Assembly (NCBI RefSeq): GCF_001426665.1
Contig: NZ_LMEY01000001.1
Location: forward strand, 995,000 to 1,058,999
DNA: 64,000 nt
Direction: 5' to 3'
Source: Rhizobium sp. Root1334
GTDB lineage: Bacteria; Pseudomonadota; Alphaproteobacteria; Rhizobiales; Rhizobiaceae
Shown: positions 25,091-34,692 of the stretch, in pieces
How the letters are laid out: every line of letters begins with the position of its first letter
How positions within the stretch are numbered: the first letter of the stretch is position 1
Notes under the pieces: model-generated
Told to the model about the DNA's origin: nothing
Seen by the model: only the letters and a program-made list of their open reading frames with translations
The model's database searches: none
Position numbers and translations under genes: made by a program

Positions 25091-26017
25091 TTACAGCCCG
25101 ATCTCGTAGCTCCACGGCGGGTTTGCCCCCGCCCGCGAAACGGTAACGGCGGCCGCCTTCGCACCCAGTGCCAAAGCGTCGCGGACGGCGCTCTCGCTGA
25201 GGTTTGCAACCTGTTCCTTGGTGAGCAGATTGTTCATCTTCAGCGACGCCAAGATACCCGCATCGAACGTGTCACCAGCACCGACCGTATCGACCACCTC
25301 GACCTTTTCGCCTGGTACCGACACCTTGCCGCGCGTCGTGTAGCCGTCGGCCCCATCGGCGCCCTTGGTGATGACCACGAGTTTCGGGCCGCGCTGCAGC
25401 CACTTGGCCACCAGTTCGTCATGCGTGCCCTCTTCGCCAAACCAGTCGAGATCCTCGTCCGAGAACTTGACGATGTCGGACATTGCCGCCATCCGCAGCA
25501 TGCGGGCCTTGTGGGCTTCGGCATCCTTGATGAAACCGGGGCGGATGTTGGGATCGAAGGAGATCACCCGCTTCTGATGCTCGCGGGTCATCAACGCTTC
25601 GTAAGTCGACCCGCACGGTTCAGGGATCAGGCTGATGGCGCCGAAATGCAGCGCCTCACAGAAATCGCCGAGCGCCGGAAGGTGATCCTTGGTGATCATC
25701 CGGCCGGCCGTGTTTTCGTCGAAGAAGGCATAGGTCGCCGAACCGTTGACCAGCTTAACAAAGGCAACGGTGGTGTGCAGCGACAGGGTTGCGCAGGGAC
25801 CGAAATCGACATTGCTGGATTTCAACGTGTCGCGCAGCATGTCGCCGAACATGTCGTCGGAGAGACCGGTGAAGAAGCCGGTGGGGATGCCGAGACGCCC
25901 AAGAGCGATGGCCGTGTTGAAGATCGCACCGCCGGAATAGGGAGCAAACGCTGTTTCGCCCGCCGTCGTCTGGCGTGGCAGCATGTCGATCAAGGCTTCC
26001 CCACAGCAAACGATCAC
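25091..26017 (-). CDS. frk: Fructokinase (PfkB family)
   Basis: 308 residues. PfkB signature 1 (YSGGAIFNTAIALGRLG) lies near residue 28 and signature 2 with the catalytic Asp (VDTVGAGDTFDAGILAS) near 240. An N-terminal CCGEALIDMLP and VVITKGADGADGY complete the ribokinase-like fold. It would phosphorylate fructose brought in by the FrcBCA transporter encoded 4 kb away. Sugar specificity is inferred from similarity and this context. It lies 74 bp after pyrE on the same strand. Confidence 0.88.
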   Translation of the reverse strand: MIVCCGEALIDMLPRQTTAGETAFAPYSGGAIFNTAIALGRLGIPTGFFTGLSDDMFGDMLRDTLKSSNVDFGPCATLSLHTTVAFVKLVNGSATYAFFDENTAGRMITKDHLPALGDFCEALHFGAISLIPEPCGSTYEALMTREHQKRVISFDPNIRPGFIKDAEAHKARMLRMAAMSDIVKFSDEDLDWFGEEGTHDELVAKWLQRGPKLVVITKGADGADGYTTRGKVSVPGEKVEVVDTVGAGDTFDAGILASLKMNNLLTKEQVANLSESAVRDALALGAKAAAVTVSRAGANPPWSYEIGL

Positions 26018-26091
26018 GGCAACGTCCTCCCTATCCTGGATGTCATTTCAATCGATTTAAACCAAACTCCGCCGGATTTCCAGCGCCGTTT

Positions 26092-26790
26092 TCAAGCTGT
26101 CGCGAGTTCGCTGACACCCCCGTTGCGACCGGACCATTCGAGCGGCGCATTGAGGAAGGCCTCGACCTCCGACAACGTCTTTTCGTCGAACAATTTCTGC
26201 AGCTTGGCAACAGCCAGTACATCGCGCCAGGTGGCGATATTGTGCAGCGTCACGCCCTTGTCCAACATCTCGCCCCGCGCCTTCGGGAAGATATCGTAGT
26301 AGAACAGAGCCATGCCGTGATCGACGACGCCGCCAGCGGCGCGGATGGCATCGATGAACTTGAACATCGAGCCGCCCGCTGTCGTCAGGTCCTCGATGAC
26401 GAGAACGCGGGCGCCTTCCGGCATATGACCTTCGATCTGGGCATTGCGGCCATGGCCCTTGGGCGCCTTGCGGACATAGATCATCGGCAGCGCCAGGCGC
26501 TCGGCCAGCATCGCAGCGAAAGGGATACCCGCCGTCTCGCCACCGGCAATGATATCGAATTTTTCGAAACCGGCTTCGCGCAGCACTGTGGCCGCGGCAA
26601 AATCCATCACCGCCGAGCGGATGCGCGGATAGGAAATCAGCTTGCGGCAATCGATATAGACAGGGCTCGCCATGCCGGATGCCAGCTTGTAGGGCTTGTC
26701 GGCACTGAAATGCACCGCCTTGATTTCCCAGAGCATCTTGGCAACGAGTTCGGCCATCACGGCCTTGTCGGGAAAGGATGTCTGGATCAT
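26092..26790 (-). CDS. pyrE: Orotate phosphoribosyltransferase
   Basis: 232 residues. The PRPP-binding motif [21 protein letters not shown] is clear ([13 protein letters not shown]), with [25 protein letters not shown] and the flexible-loop stretch [10 protein letters not shown]. It makes OMP from orotate and PRPP in pyrimidine synthesis. The ATG at 26790 opens [20 protein letters not shown]. It sits directly upstream of frk on the same strand; pyrC is 1.6 kb further on, also leftward. Confidence 0.95.
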   Translation of the reverse strand: MIQTSFPDKAVMAELVAKMLWEIKAVHFSADKPYKLASGMASPVYIDCRKLISYPRIRSAVMDFAAATVLREAGFEKFDIIAGGETAGIPFAAMLAERLALPMIYVRKAPKGHGRNAQIEGHMPEGARVLVIEDLTTAGGSMFKFIDAIRAAGGVVDHGMALFYYDIFPKARGEMLDKGVTLHNIATWRDVLAVAKLQKLFDEKTLSEVEAFLNAPLEWSGRNGGVSELATA

Positions 26791-26895
26791 CGGCGGGGCT
26801 CCTGCAGCTTCGGATTTTTATCACCCGCCGCATAGCAGGTCGGGCCGCGCAATGCCAGAGGTGGAGGGCGCGGCAGAGCCGCCGCGCCGCCAAAA

Positions 26896-27459
26896 TCAGC
26901 CGTTCTGGCTCTCGCCCTGCTGCTGGCAGAAGGTGATGCGGTTGTTGAAGGGATCGATCACCTCGACCTCCAGCCCCCACGGTGCCTTTGTCACGCCGGG
27001 CTTCATGTAGCGGTAGTTTTTGGCCGCCAGTTCCGCCTGCAGCGCCACGGCATCGCCGACGCGGACGAAGGCACGGGCGCCGGGGCTCGCGTCACCGGCG
27101 TGCTCGCTCAGATGCAGGATCATGTCTTCCCGGGTGACCTGGCAATAGAGCGGAAAATTGTCGCCGAAGCGGTGTTCCCAATCGAGCGTGAAGCCGAGAA
27201 AACCGCAATAGAACTCCATCGCCTTGGCGACATCGAAGATGCGGAAGATCGGGATCGGCGGCTGAATGCCGACGTGGCCGTCCTGCCTTTGCGGCTTGTC
27301 TGCCGCGTCGATCTTTGCCGACAGGATATTCCATTGATCGTAGCCAAACTGACCGGCGACGATCTCAAGGGCTTCGCTGTGGGAAAGGTTTGTGTTGCGA
27401 TCGGCAAAGGCTTGTTTCAGCACCTTTGCCATCAGTTTTGCATCGCGAAAATCGCGCAT
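26896..27459 (-). CDS. Glyoxalase superfamily protein with N-terminal Glyoxalase_8 segment
   Basis: 187 residues. The N-terminal about 50 residues (LKQAFADRNTNLSHSEALEIVAGQFGYDQW; key LSHSEALE and FGYDQWN) match the small helical segment seen before some glyoxalase/bleomycin-resistance proteins. The VOC domain (about 65-180) has IPIFRIFDVAKAMEFYCGFLGF and closes with WGLEVEVIDPFNNRITF. It could bind or detoxify a small molecule; the substrate is unknown. It is monocistronic by spacing. Confidence 0.8.
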   Translation of the reverse strand: MRDFRDAKLMAKVLKQAFADRNTNLSHSEALEIVAGQFGYDQWNILSAKIDAADKPQRQDGHVGIQPPIPIFRIFDVAKAMEFYCGFLGFTLDWEHRFGDNFPLYCQVTREDMILHLSEHAGDASPGARAFVRVGDAVALQAELAAKNYRYMKPGVTKAPWGLEVEVIDPFNNRITFCQQQGESQNG

Positions 27460-27859
27460 GGTTCATCCTCCGTCTGGCGGCAAACAGGACGATCAGTGCC
27501 CGCTCTGCTGACCCGTTCGCCATCAACGCCAAAAGGCAAGGATGAGAAGGTTTGGATGGATGCATTCACCATTCGTGCCAAGGCACTGCGGGGCGGCTGG
27601 CCGCATCCGGCCTGCCCCATTGTTAGGCGAAGTTTTTTCCCCGATCAAGTCCGCCGCTCGCCGATTTCAAACAGCACTCTGTCACCGGGTCAGCGTAGCG
27701 CGCCACCGGCAAGATCCGCCAGATTAATTCTTGGTAAGCTTCAGCTATATTAGAGAAAAAACCACGATCCGGACACAAACCGGGAGACATATCTGTAGTT
27801 GAGGCGGACGTTCAACGCGTCGCTGAACGCCTGATGCCCTCGTATCATGAGGTTATCCA
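27460..27859. other. Intergenic stretch, divergent promoters only
   Basis: 400 bp between divergent genes. It holds a CGTTCA/TGAACG inverted repeat near 27808-27828 just before the secreted-protein gene. Open frames here lack ribosome sites and family sequence. No RNA gene was recognised. Confidence 0.35.
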
Positions 27860-28363
27860 ATGAAGATGATCAGCCTTGCCACCCTCGCCGCTCTTTCTCT
27901 TGCTCCCTTCGTCCTGTCCTCCGCCGCAAATGCCATGAGCATGACGGATTGCAGCGCCAAGTATAAAACGGCCCAGTCGGCCGGAACGCTGAACGGAATG
28001 AAGTGGAACGATTTCCGCAAAGCGCAATGCGGAACCGATGCCGCCGCGACATCCATGACACCGGCTTCCACGAAAACGGCCGCGAAAAAACCGGCTGCGA
28101 TGAGTACCGACCAGGAACCAACGATGGCCAATACGGAGAATATGCCGGAACCGGCCAAGACCACGGCAAAGGCACCGAAAGGCGTCGTCTTCCCGACCAA
28201 GGTCGATTCCAAATATTCGACCGAGACTGCGGGCAAGGCCCGGATGCATACCTGCCTCGATCAATACAAGGCCGACAAGGCCGACAATTCACTCAACGGC
28301 CTTGCCTGGATCCAAAAGGGCGGCGGCTTCTACAGCATCTGCAATTCGAAGCTCAAATCCTGA
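27860..28363 (+). CDS. Secreted protein with duplicated Cys motif, function unknown
   Basis: 167 residues with a Sec signal peptide (MKMISLATLAALSLAPFVLSSAANA). The mature protein has two related units: CSAKYKTAQSAGTLNGMKWNDF...C near residues 31-57 and CLDQYKADKADNSLNGLAWIQK...C near 131-160. They share the pattern C-x(3)-YK, LNG and W, ending in Cys, joined by an Ala/Thr/Lys-rich linker. Each unit could close one disulfide. Function is unknown; periplasmic or extracellular location is predicted. Confidence 0.75.
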   Translation: MKMISLATLAALSLAPFVLSSAANAMSMTDCSAKYKTAQSAGTLNGMKWNDFRKAQCGTDAAATSMTPASTKTAAKKPAAMSTDQEPTMANTENMPEPAKTTAKAPKGVVFPTKVDSKYSTETAGKARMHTCLDQYKADKADNSLNGLAWIQKGGGFYSICNSKLKS

Positions 28364-28405
28364 CAGCACAACGCCTGTTTCCCGGAGGCGGGCTTTGGCT
28401 CACCT

Positions 28406-29458
28406 TCAGGAAACGGCCCAATGCAGCGGAAACATCGGATCGAACACCGTCACCGTACCTGCTTCCGTCTCGATCTTTTCCGGGAATGTCAGAGCGTCTG
28501 CCTGCTTGCGCAATGTGATCGTCTCCTCGTTGACCGGCAGGCCGTACCAGGCCGGACCATTCAGCGATGTGAAGGCCTCCAGCTTGTCCAGGGCATTTTC
28601 CTGTTCGAACACATGCGCAAGGCAGCTCATCGTGTTGATCGAGGTATAGATACCGGCACAGCCGCAGGCGCACTCCTTCAGCGGATCGACATGCGGCGCA
28701 GAATCCGTGCCGAGGAAGAAACGGCCATCGCCGGAGGTTGCCGCAGCCCGCAGCGCCAGACGATGCAGTTCGCGCTTGGCGACCGGCAGGCAATAGTAAT
28801 GCGGGCGGATACCGCCGACCAGGATGGCGTTGCGGTTGATAATCAGATGATGGGTGGTGATCGAACCGGCGAGATTGCTCTTTGCCGACTTGATGTAGTC
28901 GATACCGTCCTTGGTGGTGACATGCTCCATCGTCACCTTCAGTTCCGGCAGGCGGGCACGAAGCGGCTCGAGCACGGTTTCGATGAAGACGGCTTCGCGG
29001 TCGAAAATATCGATTTCCGGCGTCGTCACCTCACCGTGGACACAAAGCGGCAGGCCGATCTTGGCCATCCGCTCCAGAACCGGCATGGCATTTTCAAAGT
29101 TGCGCACGCCGCCATGCGAATTGGTGGTCGCGCCGGCCGGATAGAGCTTGACGGCCTTGATCAGGCCGCTGGCATGACCAGCCTCGACGTCATCCGGGTT
29201 GGTTCCCTCGGTGAGATAGAGCGTCATCAGCGGCTCGAAACGGTCGCCCTTCGGCAAGGCGGCCATGATGCGTTCGCGATAGGCCGTCGCATCGGCGGTG
29301 GTCACCACCGGCGGCACAAGATTGGGCATGATGATGGCGCGGGCGAAGTGGCGGCTGGTGTCACCGATGACGCCCTTGAGCATGCCGCCATCGCGCAGAT
29401 GCAGATGCCAGTCGTCGGGACGGCGGATCGTCAGTTCGGTGACGGACTGTGGGCTCAT
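28406..29458 (-). CDS. pyrC: Dihydroorotase (class II)
   Basis: 350 residues. The metal-binding HLHLRDG opens the amidohydrolase barrel ([16 protein letters not shown]). The bridging Lys occurs in [15 protein letters not shown], further ligands in LCVHGEVT and VTMEHVTT, and the catalytic Asp in [10 protein letters not shown]. It closes carbamoyl-aspartate to dihydroorotate. Length and motifs match E. coli PyrC. The gene stands between the secreted protein and the frc operon and does not appear cotranscribed with pyrE. Confidence 0.95.
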   Translation of the reverse strand: MSPQSVTELTIRRPDDWHLHLRDGGMLKGVIGDTSRHFARAIIMPNLVPPVVTTADATAYRERIMAALPKGDRFEPLMTLYLTEGTNPDDVEAGHASGLIKAVKLYPAGATTNSHGGVRNFENAMPVLERMAKIGLPLCVHGEVTTPEIDIFDREAVFIETVLEPLRARLPELKVTMEHVTTKDGIDYIKSAKSNLAGSITTHHLIINRNAILVGGIRPHYYCLPVAKRELHRLALRAAATSGDGRFFLGTDSAPHVDPLKECACGCAGIYTSINTMSCLAHVFEQENALDKLEAFTSLNGPAWYGLPVNEETITLRKQADALTFPEKIETEAGTVTVFDPMFPLHWAVS

Positions 29459-29565
29459 GGCGGTATCTCCAGACGCAATCTTTTGCGCATGGGTTCGGGC
29501 ATGCGCTGACCGAAGGCTCCGATAGCATCATTGTGTGGCGGAAAACAATGATCGATTGCCCGGCA

Positions 29566-30201
29566 TCAGGCCGTTTCGAAAATCTCGATGGCGATATCGG
29601 CCGGCCTCGAATTGTCGATGATCCGTTTGCCGTTCGGCAGATCGTTGCCGTAGAGCTTCCATTCGATGCCCGCGGCATCCAGCCCATAATGGACCCAGCG
29701 CTGCCGCAGCCGCTCTTCCAGCACCTCATAGGGTGGACCGACGAAGATCGACAGGTCGAACATGCCATCGAGCCGCGACCACGGCGCCTCGTTCAGCAGC
29801 AGGTAATTGCCTTCAGCAAGGATGATACGCATTTCCGGCGATACCGGCCGGGCCGACGCAATGGCGATTTCGCGCGACCGGTCGAATACCGGCACGAGAA
29901 CCTCTTCATCGGCCTTGCGCACCGCTGAAACGATATCGATGAAGGCGCGCACATCGAAGGTCTCCGGCGCGCCTTTGCGCTTCAGCAGGCCGCGCTCTTC
30001 GAGAATGCCGTTGTCCATGTGAAAACCGTCCATCGGCAGCACGGCCGATTTTTCGCCACGGCGCGTCAGCTCCTCCTGCAGCGCATCTGCAAGCGTGGAC
30101 TTGCCGGCCCCCGGGGGGCCGGCGATGGCGACGATGAAGCGGGACGACTTACCCGCCTTCTCGACGATGCTATCCGCGATGGCGGCAAGCGTCATGGTCA
30201 T
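29566..30201 (-). CDS. frcK: Nucleoside/sugar kinase-like protein FrcK
   Basis: 211 residues. P-loop IAGPPGAGKST near residue 26, then LPMDGFHMDNGILEERGLLKRKGAPETFD (key MDGFHMDN) and ILAEGNYLLLNEAPW, the pattern of the uridine kinase/pantothenate kinase fold. In S. meliloti the last gene of frcBCAK encodes such a protein; its substrate was not defined. The start overlaps frcA by 4 bp, so the two are probably coupled. A role in fructose use is inferred from the operon. Confidence 0.85.
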   Translation of the reverse strand: MTMTLAAIADSIVEKAGKSSRFIVAIAGPPGAGKSTLADALQEELTRRGEKSAVLPMDGFHMDNGILEERGLLKRKGAPETFDVRAFIDIVSAVRKADEEVLVPVFDRSREIAIASARPVSPEMRIILAEGNYLLLNEAPWSRLDGMFDLSIFVGPPYEVLEERLRQRWVHYGLDAAGIEWKLYGNDLPNGKRIIDNSRPADIAIEIFETA

Positions 30202-30971
30202 GCGACGGCAGCCTCCGGCGGAACCTTGGCCCCTGTCATAAAGGCGACGGCATCCGACATCGTATAGTCCTTCGGATTGATGACGCAGAGGCGTTTGCCA
30301 AGCCGGTGGATGTGGATGCGGTCTGCCACCTCGAACACATGCGGCATGTTGTGCGAGATCAGCACGATCGGCAGGCCGCGCTTGCGAACGTCGAGGATCA
30401 GCTCCAGAACCTTGCGCGATTCCTTCACCCCAAGGGCCGCCGTCGGCTCATCGAGAATGATGACCTTGGAGCCGAAGGCTGCGGCACGCGCCACCGCGAC
30501 CCCCTGTCGCTGGCCGCCGGACAGGGTTTCCACCGCCTGATTGATGTTCTGGATCGTCATCAGCCCCAGTTCACTCAATTTGTCGCGGGCGATCTTCTCC
30601 ATCTTCGGCCGGTCAAGCATCCGGAACAGCGAGCCCATCGGGCCGCTCCTGCGGATTTCGCGACCGAGGAACATGTTGTCGGCGATCGACAGAGCCGGCG
30701 ACAGCGCAAGGTTCTGATAGACGGTCTCGATGCCAGCGGCGCGCGCCTCCATCGGATTGGAAAAGTGCACGACCTTTCCGTCAAGGCGGATTTCCCCCTC
30801 GTCGGGCCGGACGGCGCCTGAGATCGCCTTGATCAGCGAGGATTTTCCCGCACCATTGTCGCCGATCACGGCGAGGATTTCGCCGGGATAGAGATCGAAA
30901 TCGGACTGATCGAGGGCCGTGACGCGGCCGTAGCGCTTGACGATACCACGTGCGGTGAGAAGGGGTTCCAT
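30198..30971 (-). CDS. frcA: Fructose ABC transporter ATP-binding protein FrcA
   Basis: 257 residues from the ATG at 30971, overlapping the frcC stop by one base. It is a single ABC domain rather than the double domain of RbsA/XylG: Walker A IGDNGAGKSSLIKA, signature LSGGQRQGVAVARA, Walker B VIILDEPTAALG and the switch in IVLISHNMPHV. It powers fructose import through FrcC. The frame runs upstream to 31049, but that part lies inside frcC. Confidence 0.92.
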   Translation of the reverse strand: MEPLLTARGIVKRYGRVTALDQSDFDLYPGEILAVIGDNGAGKSSLIKAISGAVRPDEGEIRLDGKVVHFSNPMEARAAGIETVYQNLALSPALSIADNMFLGREIRRSGPMGSLFRMLDRPKMEKIARDKLSELGLMTIQNINQAVETLSGGQRQGVAVARAAAFGSKVIILDEPTAALGVKESRKVLELILDVRKRGLPIVLISHNMPHVFEVADRIHIHRLGKRLCVINPKDYTMSDAVAFMTGAKVPPEAAVA

Positions 30972-32029
30972 CAGCCGGCTACCTTTCTGATCCATTGGTC
31001 GACCGCGACGGCCGAGATGATGAGGACACCGGTAAGACCGACTTTCCATTGCGGATCGGCACCGAGCATGTTGAGGCCCATCGAGACGACGCCGACGATC
31101 AGCGCGCCAAACAAGGTCCCGAGGATGGAACCACGGCCGCCAAACAACGAGATCCCGCCAATCACCGCTGCTGTAATGGCCTGCAGGTTGTAGTCGGTCA
31201 CCGCCCAGGAGGGCGAGATAGAACCATTGCGGCCGATCGAGACCCAGGCGGCAAGCCCGGCAATCAGACCCGCCAGCGCATAGGTGCCGAGCAGGACGCG
31301 GTCGGTGCGGATACCGGAAAGTTTAGCGGCTTCAGGATCGTCACCGACGGCATAAAGGTGCCGCCCCCAGGCGGTGTGATTGAGCGCATACCAGAGTACC
31401 AGCACCAGCACGACCATCATGATCACGCCGAGCGTGAACACCGCCGAGCCGAGCTTCAGACTGTACCCGAAGATCCCAAGGAAGGGCGCCGACGCCTCGA
31501 TATCGGCGCGGCGAATGGTTTCGTTGGCGGAATAGATGTAGTTCGTCGCCGCGAAAATGCTCCATGTTCCAAGCGTGACGATGAACGGCGGCAGCTTCAG
31601 CCGGGCAACGAGGAAGCCGTTGATCAGACCGCAAACGCCGGCGACGATAAAGCCGACGAGCACGGCGAGCGGCGCCGGCATGCCATAGGTGACCGCGCAG
31701 TTGCCCATCGCAACCGCGGAGAGGACCATAATCACGCCGATCGAGAGATCGATACCGGCAGTCAGGATGACCAGCGTTTGCGCCGCGCCAAGAATACCGA
31801 CGACGGCGATCTGCTGCAGGATCAAAGTCAGCGTTCCGGCGGTGAAGAACCGCTCGCCCTTGAGGACGCCGAACACGATAATGGATACAATCAGCACGAT
31901 TGCCGGCACGGCGGCCGGTGTCGAATGCAGGAAATGCTGAACGCGCCGCAGAAGCGAACGATCTTCGAATGAAGCGACTGTTTTGTCGCTCTGATCCAGT
32001 GTTTTTTCGAATTCCTGGACGCTTGTCAT
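30971..32029 (-). CDS. frcC: Fructose ABC transporter permease FrcC
   Basis: 352 residues from the ATG at 32029 (GGAGGC ribosome site). About ten membrane segments with the CUT2 signature loops: LGAAQTLVILTAGIDLSIGVIM and AAVIGGISLFGGRGSILGTLFGALIVG. It is the membrane channel of the fructose importer, expected as a homodimer with FrcA. It is located between frcB (104-bp gap) and frcA. Confidence 0.93.
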   Translation of the reverse strand: MTSVQEFEKTLDQSDKTVASFEDRSLLRRVQHFLHSTPAAVPAIVLIVSIIVFGVLKGERFFTAGTLTLILQQIAVVGILGAAQTLVILTAGIDLSIGVIMVLSAVAMGNCAVTYGMPAPLAVLVGFIVAGVCGLINGFLVARLKLPPFIVTLGTWSIFAATNYIYSANETIRRADIEASAPFLGIFGYSLKLGSAVFTLGVIMMVVLVLVLWYALNHTAWGRHLYAVGDDPEAAKLSGIRTDRVLLGTYALAGLIAGLAAWVSIGRNGSISPSWAVTDYNLQAITAAVIGGISLFGGRGSILGTLFGALIVGVVSMGLNMLGADPQWKVGLTGVLIISAVAVDQWIRKVAG

Positions 32030-32133
32030 GACAACGCCTCCCTCCCAAGAGACCGGCCTACCAACCGGTTGTTGAAAAGGGCGGCCATGAAACCGCCCTT
32101 CCATATTGATTGTGTGCTCAAAGCCCTAAGGCA

Positions 32134-33159
32134 TCAACCCCAGCACTTGTCCGTGCCAGTCTTGACGTCGATCGACTCGACGCCGGCGGCCGGCTTGTCG
32201 GTGACGAGTGCCACGCCCGTATCGAAGAAGTCCTTGCCTTCGGTCGGCTTCGGCTTGGTGCCGTCCTTGGCGTACTGGGCGATCGCTTCGATGCCGAGCG
32301 AGGCCATCAGCAGCGGATACTGCTGCGACGTTGCACCGATGACGCCTTCAGCCACCGACTTGACGCCCGGGCAACCGCCGTCGACGGAAACGATCAGAAC
32401 GTCCTTTTCCTTGCCGACGGCCTTCAGCGCTTCATACGCGCCGACTGCAGCGGGTTCGTTGATCGTGTGGATGACATTGATGTCCGGATCCTTCTGGAGA
32501 AGGTTTTCCATGGCGGTTCGGCCGCCTTCTTCGTTGCCGTTGGTCACGTCATGGCCGACGATGCGCGGATCGTCCTCATCGCCAATCTTCGCCGGATCCT
32601 TGGGGTCGATGCCGAAGCCGATCATGAAGCCCTGGTCGCGCAGAACGTCGACGGTCGGCTGCGAGGGAACGAGATCGAGGAAGCCGATCTTGGCATCCTT
32701 TGCCTTGTCGCCGAGGGTGGCGGCGGCCCAGGCGCCGATCAGCTTGCCGGCCTGCAGGTTGTCCGTTGCGAATGTTGCATCGGCGGAACCGGGCGGATCC
32801 AGTGGGGTGTCGAGCGCGATCACGAGAAGGCCGGCATCCTGCGCCTTCTTGACCTGGTCAACGATGGCCTTGGTGTCGGAAGCGGCAATCAGGATACCCT
32901 TGGCGCCATCGGCGATGCAGGATTCGATGGCAGCAACCTGACTGTCATGATCGCCATCGACCTTGCCGGCATAGGACTTCAGGTCAACACCCAGTTCCTT
33001 GGCCTTGGCTTCGGCGCCTTCCTTCATCTTGACGAAGAAGGGGTTGGTATCGGTCTTGGTAATCAGGCAAGCCGAAACACCGGCGGCCTGGGCAGGGGCT
33101 GAAAATACGACGCCAAGCGCCAGCGCGCCGAGAGCGGCGGAAACAATAGTCTTCTTCAT
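32134..33159 (-). CDS. frcB: Fructose ABC transporter substrate-binding protein FrcB
   Basis: 341 residues. A signal peptide ([25 protein letters not shown]) is followed by a type I periplasmic sugar-binding fold: [54 protein letters not shown] and [14 protein letters not shown]. It is the first gene of frcBCAK, with a GGGAGGA ribosome site, and divergent from frcR across 300 bp containing a palindromic operator. Fructose specificity rests on similarity to the S. meliloti system and operon content. Confidence 0.92.
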   Translation of the reverse strand: MKKTIVSAALGALALGVVFSAPAQAAGVSACLITKTDTNPFFVKMKEGAEAKAKELGVDLKSYAGKVDGDHDSQVAAIESCIADGAKGILIAASDTKAIVDQVKKAQDAGLLVIALDTPLDPPGSADATFATDNLQAGKLIGAWAAATLGDKAKDAKIGFLDLVPSQPTVDVLRDQGFMIGFGIDPKDPAKIGDEDDPRIVGHDVTNGNEEGGRTAMENLLQKDPDINVIHTINEPAAVGAYEALKAVGKEKDVLIVSVDGGCPGVKSVAEGVIGATSQQYPLLMASLGIEAIAQYAKDGTKPKPTEGKDFFDTGVALVTDKPAAGVESIDVKTGTDKCWG

Positions 33160-33281
33160 GAAATCCTCCCAAGGATTGAAAAATGGAACCGGCGAACCGG
33201 TCCGTCAGGCTTCGCCCACCGCAACATCTCCTCTGTGCGGGTGGCGCTTCCGGACACAAAACAAACATCAAAATGAAATGC

Positions 33282-33310
33282 TGTCAATAAATAAATCAAA
33301 TTGAATTATT
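33282..33310 (-). promoter_or_regulatory. Probable FrcR operator with TTGACA element
   Basis: A 21-bp dyad at 33290-33310 has arms AATAA and TCAA mirrored by TTGA and TTATT, matching at 18 of 21 positions. On the minus strand a TTGACA (33282-33287) follows it directly, in place for a frcB -35 element. ROK repressors bind AT-rich dyads of this kind. FrcR binding is inferred from position between frcB and frcR. Confidence 0.55.
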
Positions 33311-33459
33311 AAAAATCTGTGCCATTCTCTGCGCAGAAAATCGGCATGCGCCTCTCTTGGTTGCAGTGCATGCAAGAAACAAAATAAAGGCGCGATCAGG
33401 AGGCCAGTCCGGAACAACCCAGCCCGGATAGGAGGTCACGCTTTAGGGAGGTAACGGGC

Positions 33460-34692
33460 ATGACATCTCAGGCCGGTTCCGGCGGTGCATCGACCGTTCC
33501 GGACGTCTTCGACCCCGGCGGCGGCGCAAATCTGACTCGCGTGCGGGCCTACAACGAACGGCTGGTCATGTCGCTGGTGCGCCGCCACGGCAGCCTGTCG
33601 AAGGCCGACATTGCCCGGCGTTCCGGCCTTTCGGCACAGACGGTGACGGTCATCATGCGGGCGCTGGAAAAAGACAACCTGTTGATGCGCGGCGAACCCG
33701 TGCGCGGCCGTGTCGGCCAGCCCTCGATCCCGATGCGGCTCAATCCGGATGCGGTCTATTCCTACGGCGTCAAGATCGGCCGGCGCAGCTGCGATCTCGT
33801 GCTGATGGATTTCGTCGGCAATATCCGCCTGCAGTTACATCAAGCGCATGCCTATCCGATGCCCGGCGACATCCTGTCCTTCATCGTAGAAGGTATCCCC
33901 AAACTCGAAAAGATGCTGACTGCGGAGCAACGCGAACGTATCGCGGGCGTCGGCATCGCTACCCCTTTCCAGCTCTGGAGCTGGGCCGAGGAGACCGGCG
34001 CACCGCGCGAGGCGATGAACAGCTGGCGCGGTTTTGATCTGCGCGAAGAGGTGGCGGCCCGCACCCATCACCCCGTGCTGATGCAGAACGATGCCACCAG
34101 CGCCTGCGGTGCCGAACTGATCTTCGGAGTCGGCTCTTCCTATCCGGATTTCATCTATTTCTATATCGGCTCGTTCATCGGCGGCGGTATCGTCCTGAAC
34201 TCGGCGCTGTTTTCCGGCCGCACCGGAACGGCAGGCGCCGTCGGCCCGCTGCAGGTTTCCGATAAGAATGGCAAGCCGCAGCAGCTGTTGAAGATCGCTT
34301 CGATATACGTGCTCGAAAATCTGCTGCGCGATAAGGGCATAGACCCAAAGCCACTCTGGTATTCCGCTGATGAATGGATCGATTTCGGCGAACCGCTGGA
34401 AACTTGGATTCAGCTGACGGCCGCGGCACTGGCGCAGGCCATCGTCTCCTCCGCCTCGATCATCGATTTCGGCGCCGCCGTGATCGACGGAGGCTTTCCC
34501 GGCTGGGTACGCGAACGCATCGTCGCGGCAATCCGCAATGCGGCGGGCGAACTCGATCTTGAAGGCGTCATCCTGCCTGACATCATTGAAGGTGCTGTCG
34601 GTGCCCAGGCCCGCGCCATTGGTGGCGCCAGCCTGCCGCTGTTCTCCCGTTACCTCATAGATACCAACGTTCTTTTCAAGGAAACACCCTGA
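33460..34692 (+). CDS. frcR: ROK-family transcriptional repressor FrcR
   Basis: 410 residues. An N-terminal winged helix near residues 25-90 (LVRRHGSLSKADIARRSGLSAQTVTVIMRALE; key KADIARRSGLSAQTV) precedes the ROK sugar-binding/kinase-like domain (GVGIATPFQLWSW, NDATSACGAELIFG, SFIGGGIVL). It is divergent from frcBCAK, as in S. meliloti, where frcR is the linked regulator. Its start follows AGGGAGGTAA. Fructose or a phosphate ester would be the inducer; this is not shown by sequence. Confidence 0.9.
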   Translation: MTSQAGSGGASTVPDVFDPGGGANLTRVRAYNERLVMSLVRRHGSLSKADIARRSGLSAQTVTVIMRALEKDNLLMRGEPVRGRVGQPSIPMRLNPDAVYSYGVKIGRRSCDLVLMDFVGNIRLQLHQAHAYPMPGDILSFIVEGIPKLEKMLTAEQRERIAGVGIATPFQLWSWAEETGAPREAMNSWRGFDLREEVAARTHHPVLMQNDATSACGAELIFGVGSSYPDFIYFYIGSFIGGGIVLNSALFSGRTGTAGAVGPLQVSDKNGKPQQLLKIASIYVLENLLRDKGIDPKPLWYSADEWIDFGEPLETWIQLTAAALAQAIVSSASIIDFGAAVIDGGFPGWVRERIVAAIRNAAGELDLEGVILPDIIEGAVGAQARAIGGASLPLFSRYLIDTNVLFKETP

